Part shown: positions 48,574-57,900 of the stretch, piece after piece
Position numbering within the stretch: the stretch's first letter is position 1
Layout of the letters: every line of letters starts with the position of its first letter
Assembly (NCBI GenBank): GCA_030697205.1
Contig: JAUYQP010000045.1
Coordinates: 29,193-93,192 of the forward strand
DNA: 64,000 bases
DNA from: Mycobacteriales bacterium
GTDB lineage: Bacteria > Actinomycetota > Actinomycetes > Mycobacteriales > SCTD01
Direction of reading: 5' to 3'
Position numbers and translations under genes: made by a program
The notes under the pieces: generated by a model
Seen by the model: the letters and a program-made list of their open reading frames with translations, nothing else
Told to the model about the DNA's origin: nothing
Databases searched by the model: none

Positions 48574-49199
48574 GGGTCGTCGGCTGGAACGTCCGGTCGC
48601 TGCGCGACGGCCGGTCGTCGGTGGTGCGCGTCGTGCGGTCGCTCGACCCCGACGTGCTGGTGCTGCAGGAGGCGCCGCGGCTCCTATTGTGGCGGCTGTC
48701 GCGGTGGTGGCTCGCGCGCGCGTGCGGGCTGCGGCTCGCGACGACGGGGTGGGCGGCCGGCAACGTCGTGCTGGTGCGCCCCGGGGTCGTCGTACGACGT
48801 CGGCTGTCCGTGCGGGTCCCCAAGCGTCCCGGGCTGCACCGGCGCTCTGCCGCGGTGGCCGTCGTCGAGGTCGGCGGGACGCTGCTGGCGGTCGCCGGCA
48901 CCCACCTCGACCTCGAGCCGCGAGCCCGGCTCGACACCGCAGCGCGGGTGCGGGCCGCGCTGCCCGAGGGCCTCCCGCTCGTGCTGTCCGCGGACGTCAA
49001 CGACGAGCCAGGGTCGGCGGCGTGGGCGGCGCTGACCGCCGGGCTGGTCGACGCCGGATCGGCCCTGACCTTCCCGGCGGGCTCGCCCCGTCGGCGCATC
49101 GACGCGCTGCTGGTGCGCGACCTCGAGGTCGTGGGTCACGACGTCGTCGATGTGGCGGGCGCCTCCGACCACCGCGCGCTGGTGGCCGACCTGCGCTGA
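48570..49199 (+). CDS. Endonuclease/exonuclease/phosphatase-family protein
   Basis: 209 residues, short for the family. WNVRSL, LVLQEAPR (catalytic Glu), GTHLDLEPRARL, SADVNDEPGS and SDHRALVADL line up with the EEP metal and catalytic residues in order, so it is likely active as a phosphodiesterase or nuclease. GTG 48570 overlaps the arcC stop (GTGA). Without a signal peptide it should be cytoplasmic. Confidence 0.82.
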   Translation: MRVVGWNVRSLRDGRSSVVRVVRSLDPDVLVLQEAPRLLLWRLSRWWLARACGLRLATTGWAAGNVVLVRPGVVVRRRLSVRVPKRPGLHRRSAAVAVVEVGGTLLAVAGTHLDLEPRARLDTAARVRAALPEGLPLVLSADVNDEPGSAAWAALTAGLVDAGSALTFPAGSPRRRIDALLVRDLEVVGHDVVDVAGASDHRALVADLR

Positions 49200-49265
49200 C
49201 GTCCGCTGTCTCGGGTCAGGGTGGTCGCCCTGGCGACACCGATCGACCGAGACGCCGCGCCGGCC

Positions 49266-50498
49266 TCAGACGGAGGTGAAGCCGGGGACGAGCTCGCGGG
49301 CGAGCTGCTCGAGGAACAGCCCGATGTCGGTGACGATGCCGACGGCCTGCGACGAGCCGCGGTCGGCCAGCTTGGTCACCGTGGCGGGGTTGATGTCGAC
49401 GCACACCAGCGGGATCGACGCGGGCAGGATGTTGCCGGTCGCGATGGAGTGCAGCATCGTCGCGACCATGATCGCGAAGCCGACGCCGTGGAGCTCGGCG
49501 CGCATCGCGCGCTGACCGACGATGACGTCGGTGTGCACGTCCGGCAGCGGGCCGTCGTCACGCACCGAGCCGACGAGGACGAAGGTCTTCCCGCCCTTGA
49601 CCATCGCGTGCATGATGCCGCGCGTCAGGATGCCCTGGGCGACGGCCTCGGGGATGGAGCCGGCGCGACGGATCGTGTTGATCGCGCGGATGTGGTGCTC
49701 GTGGCCGTGCTCGACGCCCCTGCCCATCGCGAGGTCGACGCCGAGCGAGGTGCCGTAGAGGGCCGACTCGATGTCGTGGGTGGCAAGGGCGTTGCCGGCG
49801 AAGAGCACGTCCACGAAGCCGGCGTCGACCAGGGCCGTGAAGGCCGGTGCCGCGCCGGTGTGGACGATGCCGGGGCCGCCGACCCACAGGACCTTCTGGC
49901 CGTCGGCCTTGACCTCGCGCATGCGCTGCGCGATCTGGCGCACCAGCAGGGCCTGCGGCTTCTCCGACGACACCGCCGAGCTCATGAACTCGAAGGAGTC
50001 CTCCTGCGTCGAGTGCTCGCGCACCGGCAGGACGACCTTGACACCGGAGGCCCCGCAGACGACCTGCTGCCCGGCGACGACGTCGGAGACCGGGACGGTG
50101 CGCACGCGCTCGCCCTCGACCACGAGCCCGCAGTCCATCTCCGGCTGCTCCACCGGCACCCACTGGCCGCCGAGCCGCACCACGGTCTCGAGGTTGGTCG
50201 TGGAGTAGAAGTCCTCGGGGAAGACCCCGTCGCGGTCGCAGGCCTTGAGGACCGCCTCGCCCGGGTCGACCATGTTGACGCCGTGCGTCTGCAGGCGCAT
50301 GAGCAGCCGCTGGAGCGCGTCGTCGTCGTCGGTCGAGACGACGATGCGCGCGTAGGACTCGTCCTCGTGCTTCTTGCCGACGTCGAGGCGCTCGATGCGG
50401 TAGTCACCGCCGTAGGCGAGCACGTCGTCGAGGACCGAGGCGAGCACCCCCGTGTCCATAAGGTGCCCGCGGGCCTCCAGGGTCTCGCTGACCGTCAC
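49266..50498 (-). CDS. TIGR00300/LOR-SDH-type protein, candidate ornithine cyclodeaminase
   Basis: 410 residues. An N-terminal small domain (IERLDVGKKHEDESYARIVV) is joined to a large C-terminal domain with a dinucleotide-type GGPGIVHTGAAPAF and GNALATHDIESALYGTSLG. This matches TIGR00300 proteins, of which an archaeal member is reported as ornithine cyclodeaminase and which form the C-terminal half of cyanobacterial arginine-degrading AgrE/ArgZ. It would turn ornithine into proline and ammonia. GTG 50498 has GGAG upstream; a longer frame starts 27 codons earlier. It converges with the EEP gene, close to arcC. Confidence 0.8.
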   Translation of the reverse strand: MTVSETLEARGHLMDTGVLASVLDDVLAYGGDYRIERLDVGKKHEDESYARIVVSTDDDDALQRLLMRLQTHGVNMVDPGEAVLKACDRDGVFPEDFYSTTNLETVVRLGGQWVPVEQPEMDCGLVVEGERVRTVPVSDVVAGQQVVCGASGVKVVLPVREHSTQEDSFEFMSSAVSSEKPQALLVRQIAQRMREVKADGQKVLWVGGPGIVHTGAAPAFTALVDAGFVDVLFAGNALATHDIESALYGTSLGVDLAMGRGVEHGHEHHIRAINTIRRAGSIPEAVAQGILTRGIMHAMVKGGKTFVLVGSVRDDGPLPDVHTDVIVGQRAMRAELHGVGFAIMVATMLHSIATGNILPASIPLVCVDINPATVTKLADRGSSQAVGIVTDIGLFLEQLARELVPGFTSV

Positions 50499-50532
50499 CG
50501 GTGCTCCATCCGTATGGGGGTCCGTCTGGGGG

Positions 50533-51576
50533 CTAGACGACCGCTCCGTCGTCGGGCCCGCTGTCCGTCGGTGGAGCATCGCGCACCGCGCTGACGAGCC
50601 CGAAACCGCCCCCCAGCATGAGGCCGAGCCCGGCCATCAGCGTGCCGAAGGTCTCGGCCTGCCGCAGCAGTGCAGGGGCGAAGGCCAGGAGCAGACCGAG
50701 TACGACGGCTGCCGCCGACAGTGCCGTGCGCGGCCGCACCCGCGGCAGGGCGGGCGGTGGCGGTGGGACGAAGTGGCTCTCGGCGCGGGCCTGGTCAGCC
50801 TCGTCCTCCTCGATCGCGTCGGGCTCGAGCCACGCCGGGAGGTCGCTGTCGGACCCGTCCGTGCGATCGGTGCGATCGGTGCGGTCGCCGTGGTCGGAGC
50901 GGCGGCGCAGCCGCGGGACGCGGTCACCGTCGTCGCTGCGGCTGGACCGCTCGGGGGAGCGGCTCGGTCCGGCGGTGAGGTCCTCCGAGACCGGCCACGG
51001 CGGCACGGGGGAGTCGTCGGTGCGCTCGAAGCCCGCGACGATCTGCGTGAAGAGCTCGTCGGGGTCGGTGCTGCGGGTGCCCTCGGGTGAGACCGCGCCG
51101 GAGTCGCCCGGGGCCGCGTCGGTGGTCGCGACAGCGGGCGACTGGGTGGGCGGGGGTGCGGGTGACGGTGCAGGTGACGCCGCGGCCGCGGGTGCGTCGG
51201 GGAGCTCCGGGGGCTGCAGCACCCGGTGAGCGGCGTGCCGGGGCACCGCCTGCACCAGGCCGTGCGCGGTGGCACCAGGCTCGTCCTCGGCCAGCAGCGC
51301 GGTGAGGTCGCGCACCTCCGAGGCGACGACGTCCCGAGCCAGGTCGGCACGGCCGGGGTCGACCCACAGCCGGTCCAGCGGCCGGGACGGCAGGACGACC
51401 GAGCGCACGAGCGGCTGGGCGTTGCCGGCGGGCTCGACGTAGGCCGCGACCCCCGCGGAGCGCAGGCGGTCGAGAAGCGCCTCGGACAGCCGCGGGTCGA
51501 GGTCGACGAGCGCGCCGAACTCCGCGGCGGCGAGGCCGTTGGCGCGCCGACCGACAGGGGAGTCCGGGCCGGTCAC
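50533..51576 (-). CDS. Uncharacterised protein with disordered middle and C-terminal membrane segments
   Basis: 347 residues. Residues about 1-110 look folded (GALVDLDPRLSEALLDRLRSAGVAAYVEP), followed by about 150 residues of Pro/Ala/Asp/Ser-rich disorder with a small RTDRTDRTD repeat, then two hydrophobic helices near the C terminus (AAAVVLGLLLAFAPALL, FGTLMAGLGLMLGGGFGLV). GTG 51576 overlaps the stop of the upstream hydrolase (GTGA). I recognise no named family. Confidence 0.7.
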   Translation of the reverse strand: MTGPDSPVGRRANGLAAAEFGALVDLDPRLSEALLDRLRSAGVAAYVEPAGNAQPLVRSVVLPSRPLDRLWVDPGRADLARDVVASEVRDLTALLAEDEPGATAHGLVQAVPRHAAHRVLQPPELPDAPAAAASPAPSPAPPPTQSPAVATTDAAPGDSGAVSPEGTRSTDPDELFTQIVAGFERTDDSPVPPWPVSEDLTAGPSRSPERSSRSDDGDRVPRLRRRSDHGDRTDRTDRTDGSDSDLPAWLEPDAIEEDEADQARAESHFVPPPPPALPRVRPRTALSAAAVVLGLLLAFAPALLRQAETFGTLMAGLGLMLGGGFGLVSAVRDAPPTDSGPDDGAVV

Positions 51577-52334
51577 GGCCGACCGGCGGGGGCGTGCGCG
51601 GTGACGAACTCCAGGCTCTCCGCGAAGATCCGCGGCGCGTCGTTGTCGAGCGTCGCGACGTGGTAGCTGTCCTCGAGCACGCGCTCCTCGACGTCCTTGC
51701 CGGCGAGGCCCTCGAGCAGCAGCCGGCCGCTGACGGCAGGAACGACGTGGTCGACGGCGCTGCGGAAGGCGAGCACCGGGCAGCTGATGCGCTGCAGGTC
51801 GCCGCGCACGACGGGCCAGGCCTGCTGGAAGGAGTGGGCGGCCTTGAGGGGCAGCTTGGGGTAGGCAAGCTCCACCGGGCCGGGCTTCTTGATGTCGCTG
51901 CCGATGCCGGGGAAGGCGCCGACGAGGAGCTTGGCGACGGGGAGCAGCTTGGCGTCCTTGCGGTCGGTGGCGAGGGAGGCGTTGACGGTCACCACGCCGG
52001 CGACGTCGGACCGCTGCTCGGCGACGCGCAGGGCGAGCGTGCCGCCCATCGACAGGCCCATGACGAAGACGGTCGCGCAGCGCTCACGGAGCTCGTCGTA
52101 GGCGGCCTCGATCGTCGCGTACCAGTCGGACCAGCCGGTGGCGTTCATGTCCTGCCAGCGGGTGCCGTGGCCCGGCAGGAGCGGGACCCGCACGGACAGG
52201 CCGCCCTCGGTGTGCAGGTGCTCGGCCCAGCCGCGGACGGACTGCGGGCAGCCGGTGAAGCCGTGGCTGATGAGGACCCCCACGGGGCCTTCTGCACGCA
52301 GGTCGATCGGCTCGGCGCCTGGCAGGACGGGCAC
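51573..52334 (-). CDS. Alpha/beta hydrolase, carboxylesterase/monoacylglycerol lipase type
   Basis: 253 residues. Oxyanion motif HGFTGCPQS, nucleophile elbow GLSMGGTLAL, acid residue in SAVDHVVP and base in SYHVATLDND complete a Ser-Asp-His triad in the order of Est30-like carboxylesterases and bacterial monoacylglycerol lipases. It has no signal peptide. It diverges from a lysophosphatidate acyltransferase gene, which fits a lipid-turnover role. Confidence 0.88.
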   Translation of the reverse strand: MPVLPGAEPIDLRAEGPVGVLISHGFTGCPQSVRGWAEHLHTEGGLSVRVPLLPGHGTRWQDMNATGWSDWYATIEAAYDELRERCATVFVMGLSMGGTLALRVAEQRSDVAGVVTVNASLATDRKDAKLLPVAKLLVGAFPGIGSDIKKPGPVELAYPKLPLKAAHSFQQAWPVVRGDLQRISCPVLAFRSAVDHVVPAVSGRLLLEGLAGKDVEERVLEDSYHVATLDNDAPRIFAESLEFVTAHAPAGRP

Positions 52335-52434
52335 TACTGCTCCTTCGTGGACGGGTCCCTCATGGTCGCACGCGACCGGGGGGTGGCGCGGCGGCCGCGC
52401 GGGTGGTCCGTTGCCCGGCGGGGCCGCGGACGAC

Positions 52435-52440
52435 TAGGGT
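52435..52440 (+). promoter_or_regulatory. -10 element of the acyltransferase promoter
   Basis: TAGGGT; transcription from about 52447 would give a leader near 29 bases that contains AGGGAGG before GTG 52476. Confidence 0.5.
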
Positions 52441-52475
52441 CGGAGTCTCCGGGGGGCGTCAGGGAGGTGTCGAGC

Positions 52476-53213
52476 GTGGGCTACTGGATCGTCAAGGCGA
52501 TCTTGGCGCCCATCCTGCGGCTGATGTTCCGGCCCTGGGTGGAGAACCCCGAGCACTTCCCGACCGAGGGCGCCGCGATCCTCGCGGGCAACCACACGTC
52601 GTTCCTGGACAACTTCCTCATCCCGCTGGTCGTGCCGCGCAAGGTCACCTTCCTCGCCAAGAGCGACTACTTCACCGGCACCGGCATCAAGGGCAGGCTG
52701 CAGAAGTCGTTCTTCGCGGGCGTGGGCATGATCCCCATCGACCGCTCCGGGGGTGCGGCCAGCGAGGCCGCCCTCAACACCGGCCTGAAGGTCCTCGCGG
52801 ACGGCAACCTGCTCGGCCTCTACCCCGAGGGCACCCGCAGCCCCGACGGTCGGCTTTACCGCGGCAAGACCGGCGTGGCCCGGATGGCGCTGGAGGCTGG
52901 GGTCCCGGTCGTGCCCGTGGCGCTCATCGGGATGTTCGACGTGCAGCCCGCCGGCCGGATGATGCCCAAGATCAAGAAGGTCGGGGTCCGGGTCGGCAAG
53001 CCGCTCGACTTCAGCCGCTACGCCGGCATGGAGGGCGACCGCTTCGTGCTGCGCTCCATCACCGACGAGATCATGTACGAGCTCATGATGCTGTCGGGCC
53101 AGGAGTACGTCGACACCTACGCCACGAAGGCGAAGGCCGAGATCGAGGACGCCCGCAAGGCCGCCCACGAGTCCCTCGTCTCCGACGCCCCCCGCCAGCG
53201 CCGGGCCTCCTGA
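52476..53213 (+). CDS. plsC: 1-acyl-glycerol-3-phosphate acyltransferase (PlsC family)
   Basis: 245 residues. The catalytic HTSFLD (H-x4-D) at about residue 38, a GMIPIDRSG block and LYPEGTRSPDG (acceptor phosphate site) define the PlsC fold, with a hydrophobic N-terminal helix. It acylates lysophosphatidate in phospholipid synthesis. GTG 52476 was chosen over 52467 because AGGGAGG then lies at normal distance. The two-component pair follows seven bases later. Confidence 0.9.
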   Translation: MGYWIVKAILAPILRLMFRPWVENPEHFPTEGAAILAGNHTSFLDNFLIPLVVPRKVTFLAKSDYFTGTGIKGRLQKSFFAGVGMIPIDRSGGAASEAALNTGLKVLADGNLLGLYPEGTRSPDGRLYRGKTGVARMALEAGVPVVPVALIGMFDVQPAGRMMPKIKKVGVRVGKPLDFSRYAGMEGDRFVLRSITDEIMYELMMLSGQEYVDTYATKAKAEIEDARKAAHESLVSDAPRQRRAS

Positions 53214-53220
53214 CACCGCG

Positions 53221-54303
53221 GTGACCGCCGCGCGGCTCGACACCGCGCTGTGGCGCGCCGTCGCGGTCTACCGCGCCGCTGCCTGGCTCTACGCCGTGGG
53301 CTCGCTGGCCGCGTCCTACGACGTGCTGGCCCGGCCGCGGCTCGGGGTCGCGGTGCTCGCCGGGATGGCTGCCTGGACCGTCCTCGTGACCTGGTTGTGC
53401 TCCGACGCGCGCCGTCGGCGCTGGCCGCTGCTGGTGCTCGACCTGGCGCTGACCGTCGCCGCCCAGCTGTCGTCGCTCCTGGTGCTGTCGGCGGCGCGCA
53501 TCGATGCCGGCGATCCCACGATCACGGTTTCGTGGGCGGCAGCGCCGGTGCTCGCGTGGGCGGTGTGGGCCGGGCCGCTCGGCGGGCTCGTGGCCGCGGC
53601 CGTCGTCGGCGCCGGCGCCGTCGTGGAGCGGGGCGCCCTGCCCCAGGCCACCGCCAACAGCGTGGTGCTGCTGCTGCTGGCGGGCTCGGTCGTCGGCTAC
53701 GTCGTGCAGCTCGGCCGGCGCGCCGAGCACGCCCTCGCCGAGGCGGTGCGGCTGTCGGCGGCGGCCACCGAGCGCGAGCGGCTGTCGCGACAGGTCCACG
53801 ACGGCGTCCTGCAGGCCCTGGCGCTGGTGTCGCGCACCTGCGACGACCCGACCCTCGCGCGACTGGCCGCTGACCAGGAGGCCTCCCTGCGGCGCCTGGT
53901 CGCCGGCCCCGCCGAGGCGCTCCCCGCCGGTGACCTCGACCTGCTGCCGCTGCTCCCGCACGGCGCCGACGTGGAGCTGGCCGCCCCCGCGGGCGGGGTG
54001 GCACTGCCGGCCCGGGTCGCGACCGAGCTGGCCGCGGCCGTCGCCGCCGCGGTCGACAACGCCCACCGCCACGGCGGCGGGCGGGCGTGGCTGCTCGTCG
54101 AGGACGAGGCCGGCGAGGTCACCGTGACCGTTCGGGACGACGGCCCCGGGATCGCCACGGGTCGGCTCGCCGAGGCTGCCGCCGCAGGCCGGCTCGGGGT
54201 GTCACGCTCGGTGCGCGGACGGGTGGAGGACCTCGGCGGCAGCGTCACGGTCGTGAGCGAGCCCGGTCAGGGGACGGAGGTGGAGCTGCGTGTCCGACGC
54301 TGA
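53221..54303 (+). CDS. macS: MacS-like sensor histidine kinase
   Basis: 360 residues. Five N-terminal membrane segments (about 15-165, DUF5931-like), H193 in RQVHDGVLQAL, the N box AAVDNAHRHG and DDGPGI. Unlike the kinase at 39731-41332 its ATPase domain is intact. Gene order (plsC, kinase, LuxR regulator) and layout match the MacS/MacR system of Streptomyces, which controls cell-surface lipoproteins and membrane functions. It overlaps its regulator by 14 bases. Confidence 0.85.
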   Translation: MTAARLDTALWRAVAVYRAAAWLYAVGSLAASYDVLARPRLGVAVLAGMAAWTVLVTWLCSDARRRRWPLLVLDLALTVAAQLSSLLVLSAARIDAGDPTITVSWAAAPVLAWAVWAGPLGGLVAAAVVGAGAVVERGALPQATANSVVLLLLAGSVVGYVVQLGRRAEHALAEAVRLSAAATERERLSRQVHDGVLQALALVSRTCDDPTLARLAADQEASLRRLVAGPAEALPAGDLDLLPLLPHGADVELAAPAGGVALPARVATELAAAVAAAVDNAHRHGGGRAWLLVEDEAGEVTVTVRDDGPGIATGRLAEAAAAGRLGVSRSVRGRVEDLGGSVTVVSEPGQGTEVELRVRR

Positions 54304-54943
54304 CCCCGTGGCGGGGGCCCCGCTGCGCGTGGTCGTGGCCGACGACCACCCGATCTGGCGCGACGCGGTCGAGCGCGACCTCGCGGCCGCGGGTCTCGAG
54401 GTCGTCGGTGTGGCCGGTGACGGCGAGAAGGCCGTGCGGGTCTGCGCCGCCACCCGGCCCGACGTGCTCGTCTGCGACCTGCAGATGCCCGGGATGTCAG
54501 GGGTCCAGGTCAGCGCGGCGGTGGTCCCGACAGGCGTGCGCGTGCTCGTGCTGTCCGCGAGCGGTGAGCAGGCCGACGTGCTCGAGGCGGTGAAGGCGGG
54601 TGCGATCGGCTACCTCGTGAAGTCCGCCTCCACCGACGAGCTCCTCGACGCCGTACGCCGGACCGCTGCGGGCGAGGCGGTTTTCACGGCGGGCCTCGCC
54701 GGGCTGGTCCTCGGTGAGTACCGCCGGACCGCCGAGGACGACGGTGCGCCCCGGTTGACGCCGCGCGAGACCGAGGTGCTGCGGCTGGTCGCGAAGGGCC
54801 TCACCGCGAAGCAGGCAGGCGAGCGGCTGGGGCTCTCGCACCGCACGGTCGAGAACCACGTGCAGTCCACGCTGACCAAGCTGCAGCTGCACAACCGCGC
54901 GCAGCTGGTGCGCTACGCCGTGGAGCAGGGCCTCACCGACTGA
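54290..54943 (+). CDS. macR: MacR-like LuxR-family response regulator
   Basis: 217 residues. The receiver has an acidic pair (ADDHP), phospho-acceptor D63 (VCDLQMPGMSG) and Lys in YLVKSAS. The C-terminal domain is a LuxR helix-turn-helix (LTPRETEVLRLVAKGLTAKQ, SHRTVENHV). GTG 54290 lies 14 bases inside the kinase gene. It converges with the cyclase gene, with only 24 bases between stops. Confidence 0.87.
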   Translation: MSDADPVAGAPLRVVVADDHPIWRDAVERDLAAAGLEVVGVAGDGEKAVRVCAATRPDVLVCDLQMPGMSGVQVSAAVVPTGVRVLVLSASGEQADVLEAVKAGAIGYLVKSASTDELLDAVRRTAAGEAVFTAGLAGLVLGEYRRTAEDDGAPRLTPRETEVLRLVAKGLTAKQAGERLGLSHRTVENHVQSTLTKLQLHNRAQLVRYAVEQGLTD

Positions 54944-54967
54944 GAGGACGCACGGACCGGGCGCCGG

Positions 54968-57900
54968 TCAGACCGGAAGGGGGCGCTCGATCCAGTGCAG
55001 CAGCCGCTTGGCCCCGGAGCGGCTGACGAAGGCAAGGGTCTCCTGCTCCAGTCGCCGGGCGGCTGGCTCGTCGCCGGCGGCCCACGCGGTCTTGACCGTC
55101 GCGGCGGCGGCCAGCGCCCGGCCGCTCGCGTCAGCGATCCGCTCGTGCAGCGCCACCGTGAGCAACGCCTGCTCCAGTGCCTCGGCCGGCCGTCCCTCGA
55201 GCGCGAGCCGCGCCGACCGGCACGACGCGAGCGAGGCCTTCACCCACAGGGTCGGTCGCCGAACGGCTTCGAGCCGCTCCGCGACCCGCTGCAGCCGACG
55301 GCCGCCGTCCTCGCGGGCGAGCGCGATGACGGAGAAGGTCGTCGCGGGCAGCCACTCGCGGGCACCGCCGCCGATGCCGTGGCGGTCCCAGTCGTCGACG
55401 AGCTCGTCGAGGAGCTCCACGGCCTCCTCGTGGCGGTGGTCGAGCAGTCGGCAGGCGGCCACGAGGGCCAGCACCGGGCGGACCAGCTGGGGGAAGCCGC
55501 CGTGGCGGACGGCCCGCAGCGCACGGTCGAGGTCGTCGGGCGCGTCGTCACCGCGGAGCATGAGCAGCCAGGCTCGCAGCACGACGAGGTGGACCTCCCA
55601 GTGCGCCGCGTCACCGCTGTCGTCGAGCAGCTCGTGGGCGAGGTCGAGGGCGGCGTCCCAGTCCCCGTCGTAGTAGGCCTGCAGCGCCTGGTCGGCGAGG
55701 CTGGTGGTCGAGGTCAGCGACAGCCCGAATCCCTTGCCGTGGGTGCGCAGCTCGGCGAGCAGCCCGTAGCTGCGGCGCAGCTGCCCCTCCTCCTGGAGGG
55801 TCGCGGCCAGGTTGTTCATGGCCCGTGCCGTGGCGCGCAGGCGGTGGTCGCGGCAGAACTGCAGGGCCTCTGCCTGGTCTGTCATGCCCTGCTCGTCGCC
55901 GGTGAGGTAACGCGCGCAGCCGAGGGTGATCAGGGCGTTGGCCTCGATCTCCTGCAGCCCCAGCTCCCGGCCCATCGTGCGCGCCCGCTCGGCGAGCTCG
56001 GCGGCGCTGTCGAGGCGGTGCGCGAGCATGTCGATGCGGGCCAGCTCGACGAGCGCGCTGGCCTTCTGCTCGCTGTCGGGCTGGTCGGTCAGCAGGTCGA
56101 GGGCGCGGGAGACGTGCAGGCGCGCCTGCGCCTCCTCGGCGCGGAACCACTCGATGCGGCCGAGCAGCGTCTCGGCCCGGGCGGCCTCGGCGAGGTGGCC
56201 CAGCTCGAGCAGGGCCTCTCCGGCGGCAGCGATGCGGGCCGGGCCGCCGCTGTCGTGGAACTCGTGCTGGGCGTGCAGGAAGAAGACCTCCTCCGCGAAC
56301 AGCACCGCCTGCCAGTGCCCGAGGGACTCCCGCTCGCCGTGCCAGAGCATGACGGCGCGCTGCGCGAGGGCGTGGGCGGTGCCGATGGACTGCAGCCGCA
56401 GAGCGCGCTCGGCGGCCGTCGTCAGGGCGCTCCGGGCCTGCTGCGCGTGCGGCTCGGTGTCGAGCCCCAGCGTCGCGGCGAGCTCGAAGACCGAGGTCCG
56501 GTGGTGGGCCTGCAGCTCGGCGACGTCGTCGCCCCGGTGGGCGGCGAGGCGGTCCAGCCACCCAGCGCAGCGCTCGTGGTGCGACAGCCGCACGACGCGC
56601 GAGATGCGGTGGTAGGCGGCGTCTCGGACCAGCACGTGCCGGAAGGCGTACTCCGCCTCGCCCTCGACGGCGGTGGTCGGAGCCCGCCGCACCACCTCGC
56701 GCTGCTCGAGCGAGTGCAGGCAGGTGCGCACCAGGTCGAGGTCGGTGTCGGCGACGGCCGCGACGGCGCCCTCCCAGAACACCTCGCCGACGACCGCGGC
56801 GGCCGAGACGACGAGCCGCTCGGCCGGGGTGAGCAGGTCCAGCCGGCTGTCGACGACGCCCTGCACCGAGTCGGGCAGCGGGAGCGCGTCGAGGGTCGAG
56901 GCGTCCATGCCGGTTGTCGCGGCCGGCTGCAGCTGGTCGCGCACGACGACCCCGGAGTCGACCAGCATCCGGACGTACTCCTCGGCGTACAACGGATTGC
57001 CACCCGACAGGTCGATGAGGCGCTCCTGCAGCGCGGCCGGCAGGACGGTCTGGCCCAGCAGCCGGGTGAGGACGAGGGCGGTGTCGCGCTCGTTGAGGGG
57101 GGCGAGGGTGAGGGTGAGGGCGTCGCGCAGACCACCTGACCAGTCGGAACGGCGTCGCAGCAGCTCCGGTCGCGCGGTCGTGACGATGAGCAGGGGTACC
57201 GACGAGGCCGCCTCGGCGAGCTGCTGCACGAAGTCGAGCAGCGCCTCGTCGGCCCAGTGCAGGTCCTCCAGCACGAGCACCGTCGGCGCGTCCTCGGCGA
57301 GCGCAACGAGGTAGCGCCGCCAGGCGCTGTGGGCCTCGGCGGAGTCGGGCGACCCGGTCGGCAGCCCCAGGAGCGTCGCGAGGCTGGCGGTGACGCCGGC
57401 GACACCAACGGGGTCGAGGCTGCGCCCGAGCAAGGAGTGCACCGAGGTCTCGAGCCGCAGCCCGGCCACCGTCGCGGAGTCGGTCTCGAGGATGCCGGCC
57501 TGCGCCTTCACCACCTGGCCGAGTGCCCAGAACGCCACGCCCTCGCCGTAGGGGAGGCAGTGCCCGGACCTCCAGCGGACCAGCGCCGGCAGAGCGGGGG
57601 AGTCGAGGAACTCCTTGAGGGCCCGGACCAGCCGGCTCTTGCCGATGCCGGGGTCGGCCACCAGCGTGACGAGTTGGCAGCGGTTCTCCTGCACAGCCCG
57701 TTGCAGTGCGCCGGTGAGCAGGGCGACCTCGGGCTCGCGACCGACGAGGGGCAGCGTGTCGACGACGTCGTCGGTGCGGGCCCGGATGCGCGTCGCGACC
57801 CAGGCCTCCAGGGGCGCGGAGCGGCCGGGCACCGCCACGGCGCGCTGCTCGCCGTAGTCGACGGACGAGGCCGTCGCGCGGTGCGCCAGGGGACCCACGA

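Noticed and set aside
50864..50895. Tandem GATCGGTGC-like repeat
   Set aside because: It is a short coding repeat for RTD units in a disordered linker; too short to signal anything else.
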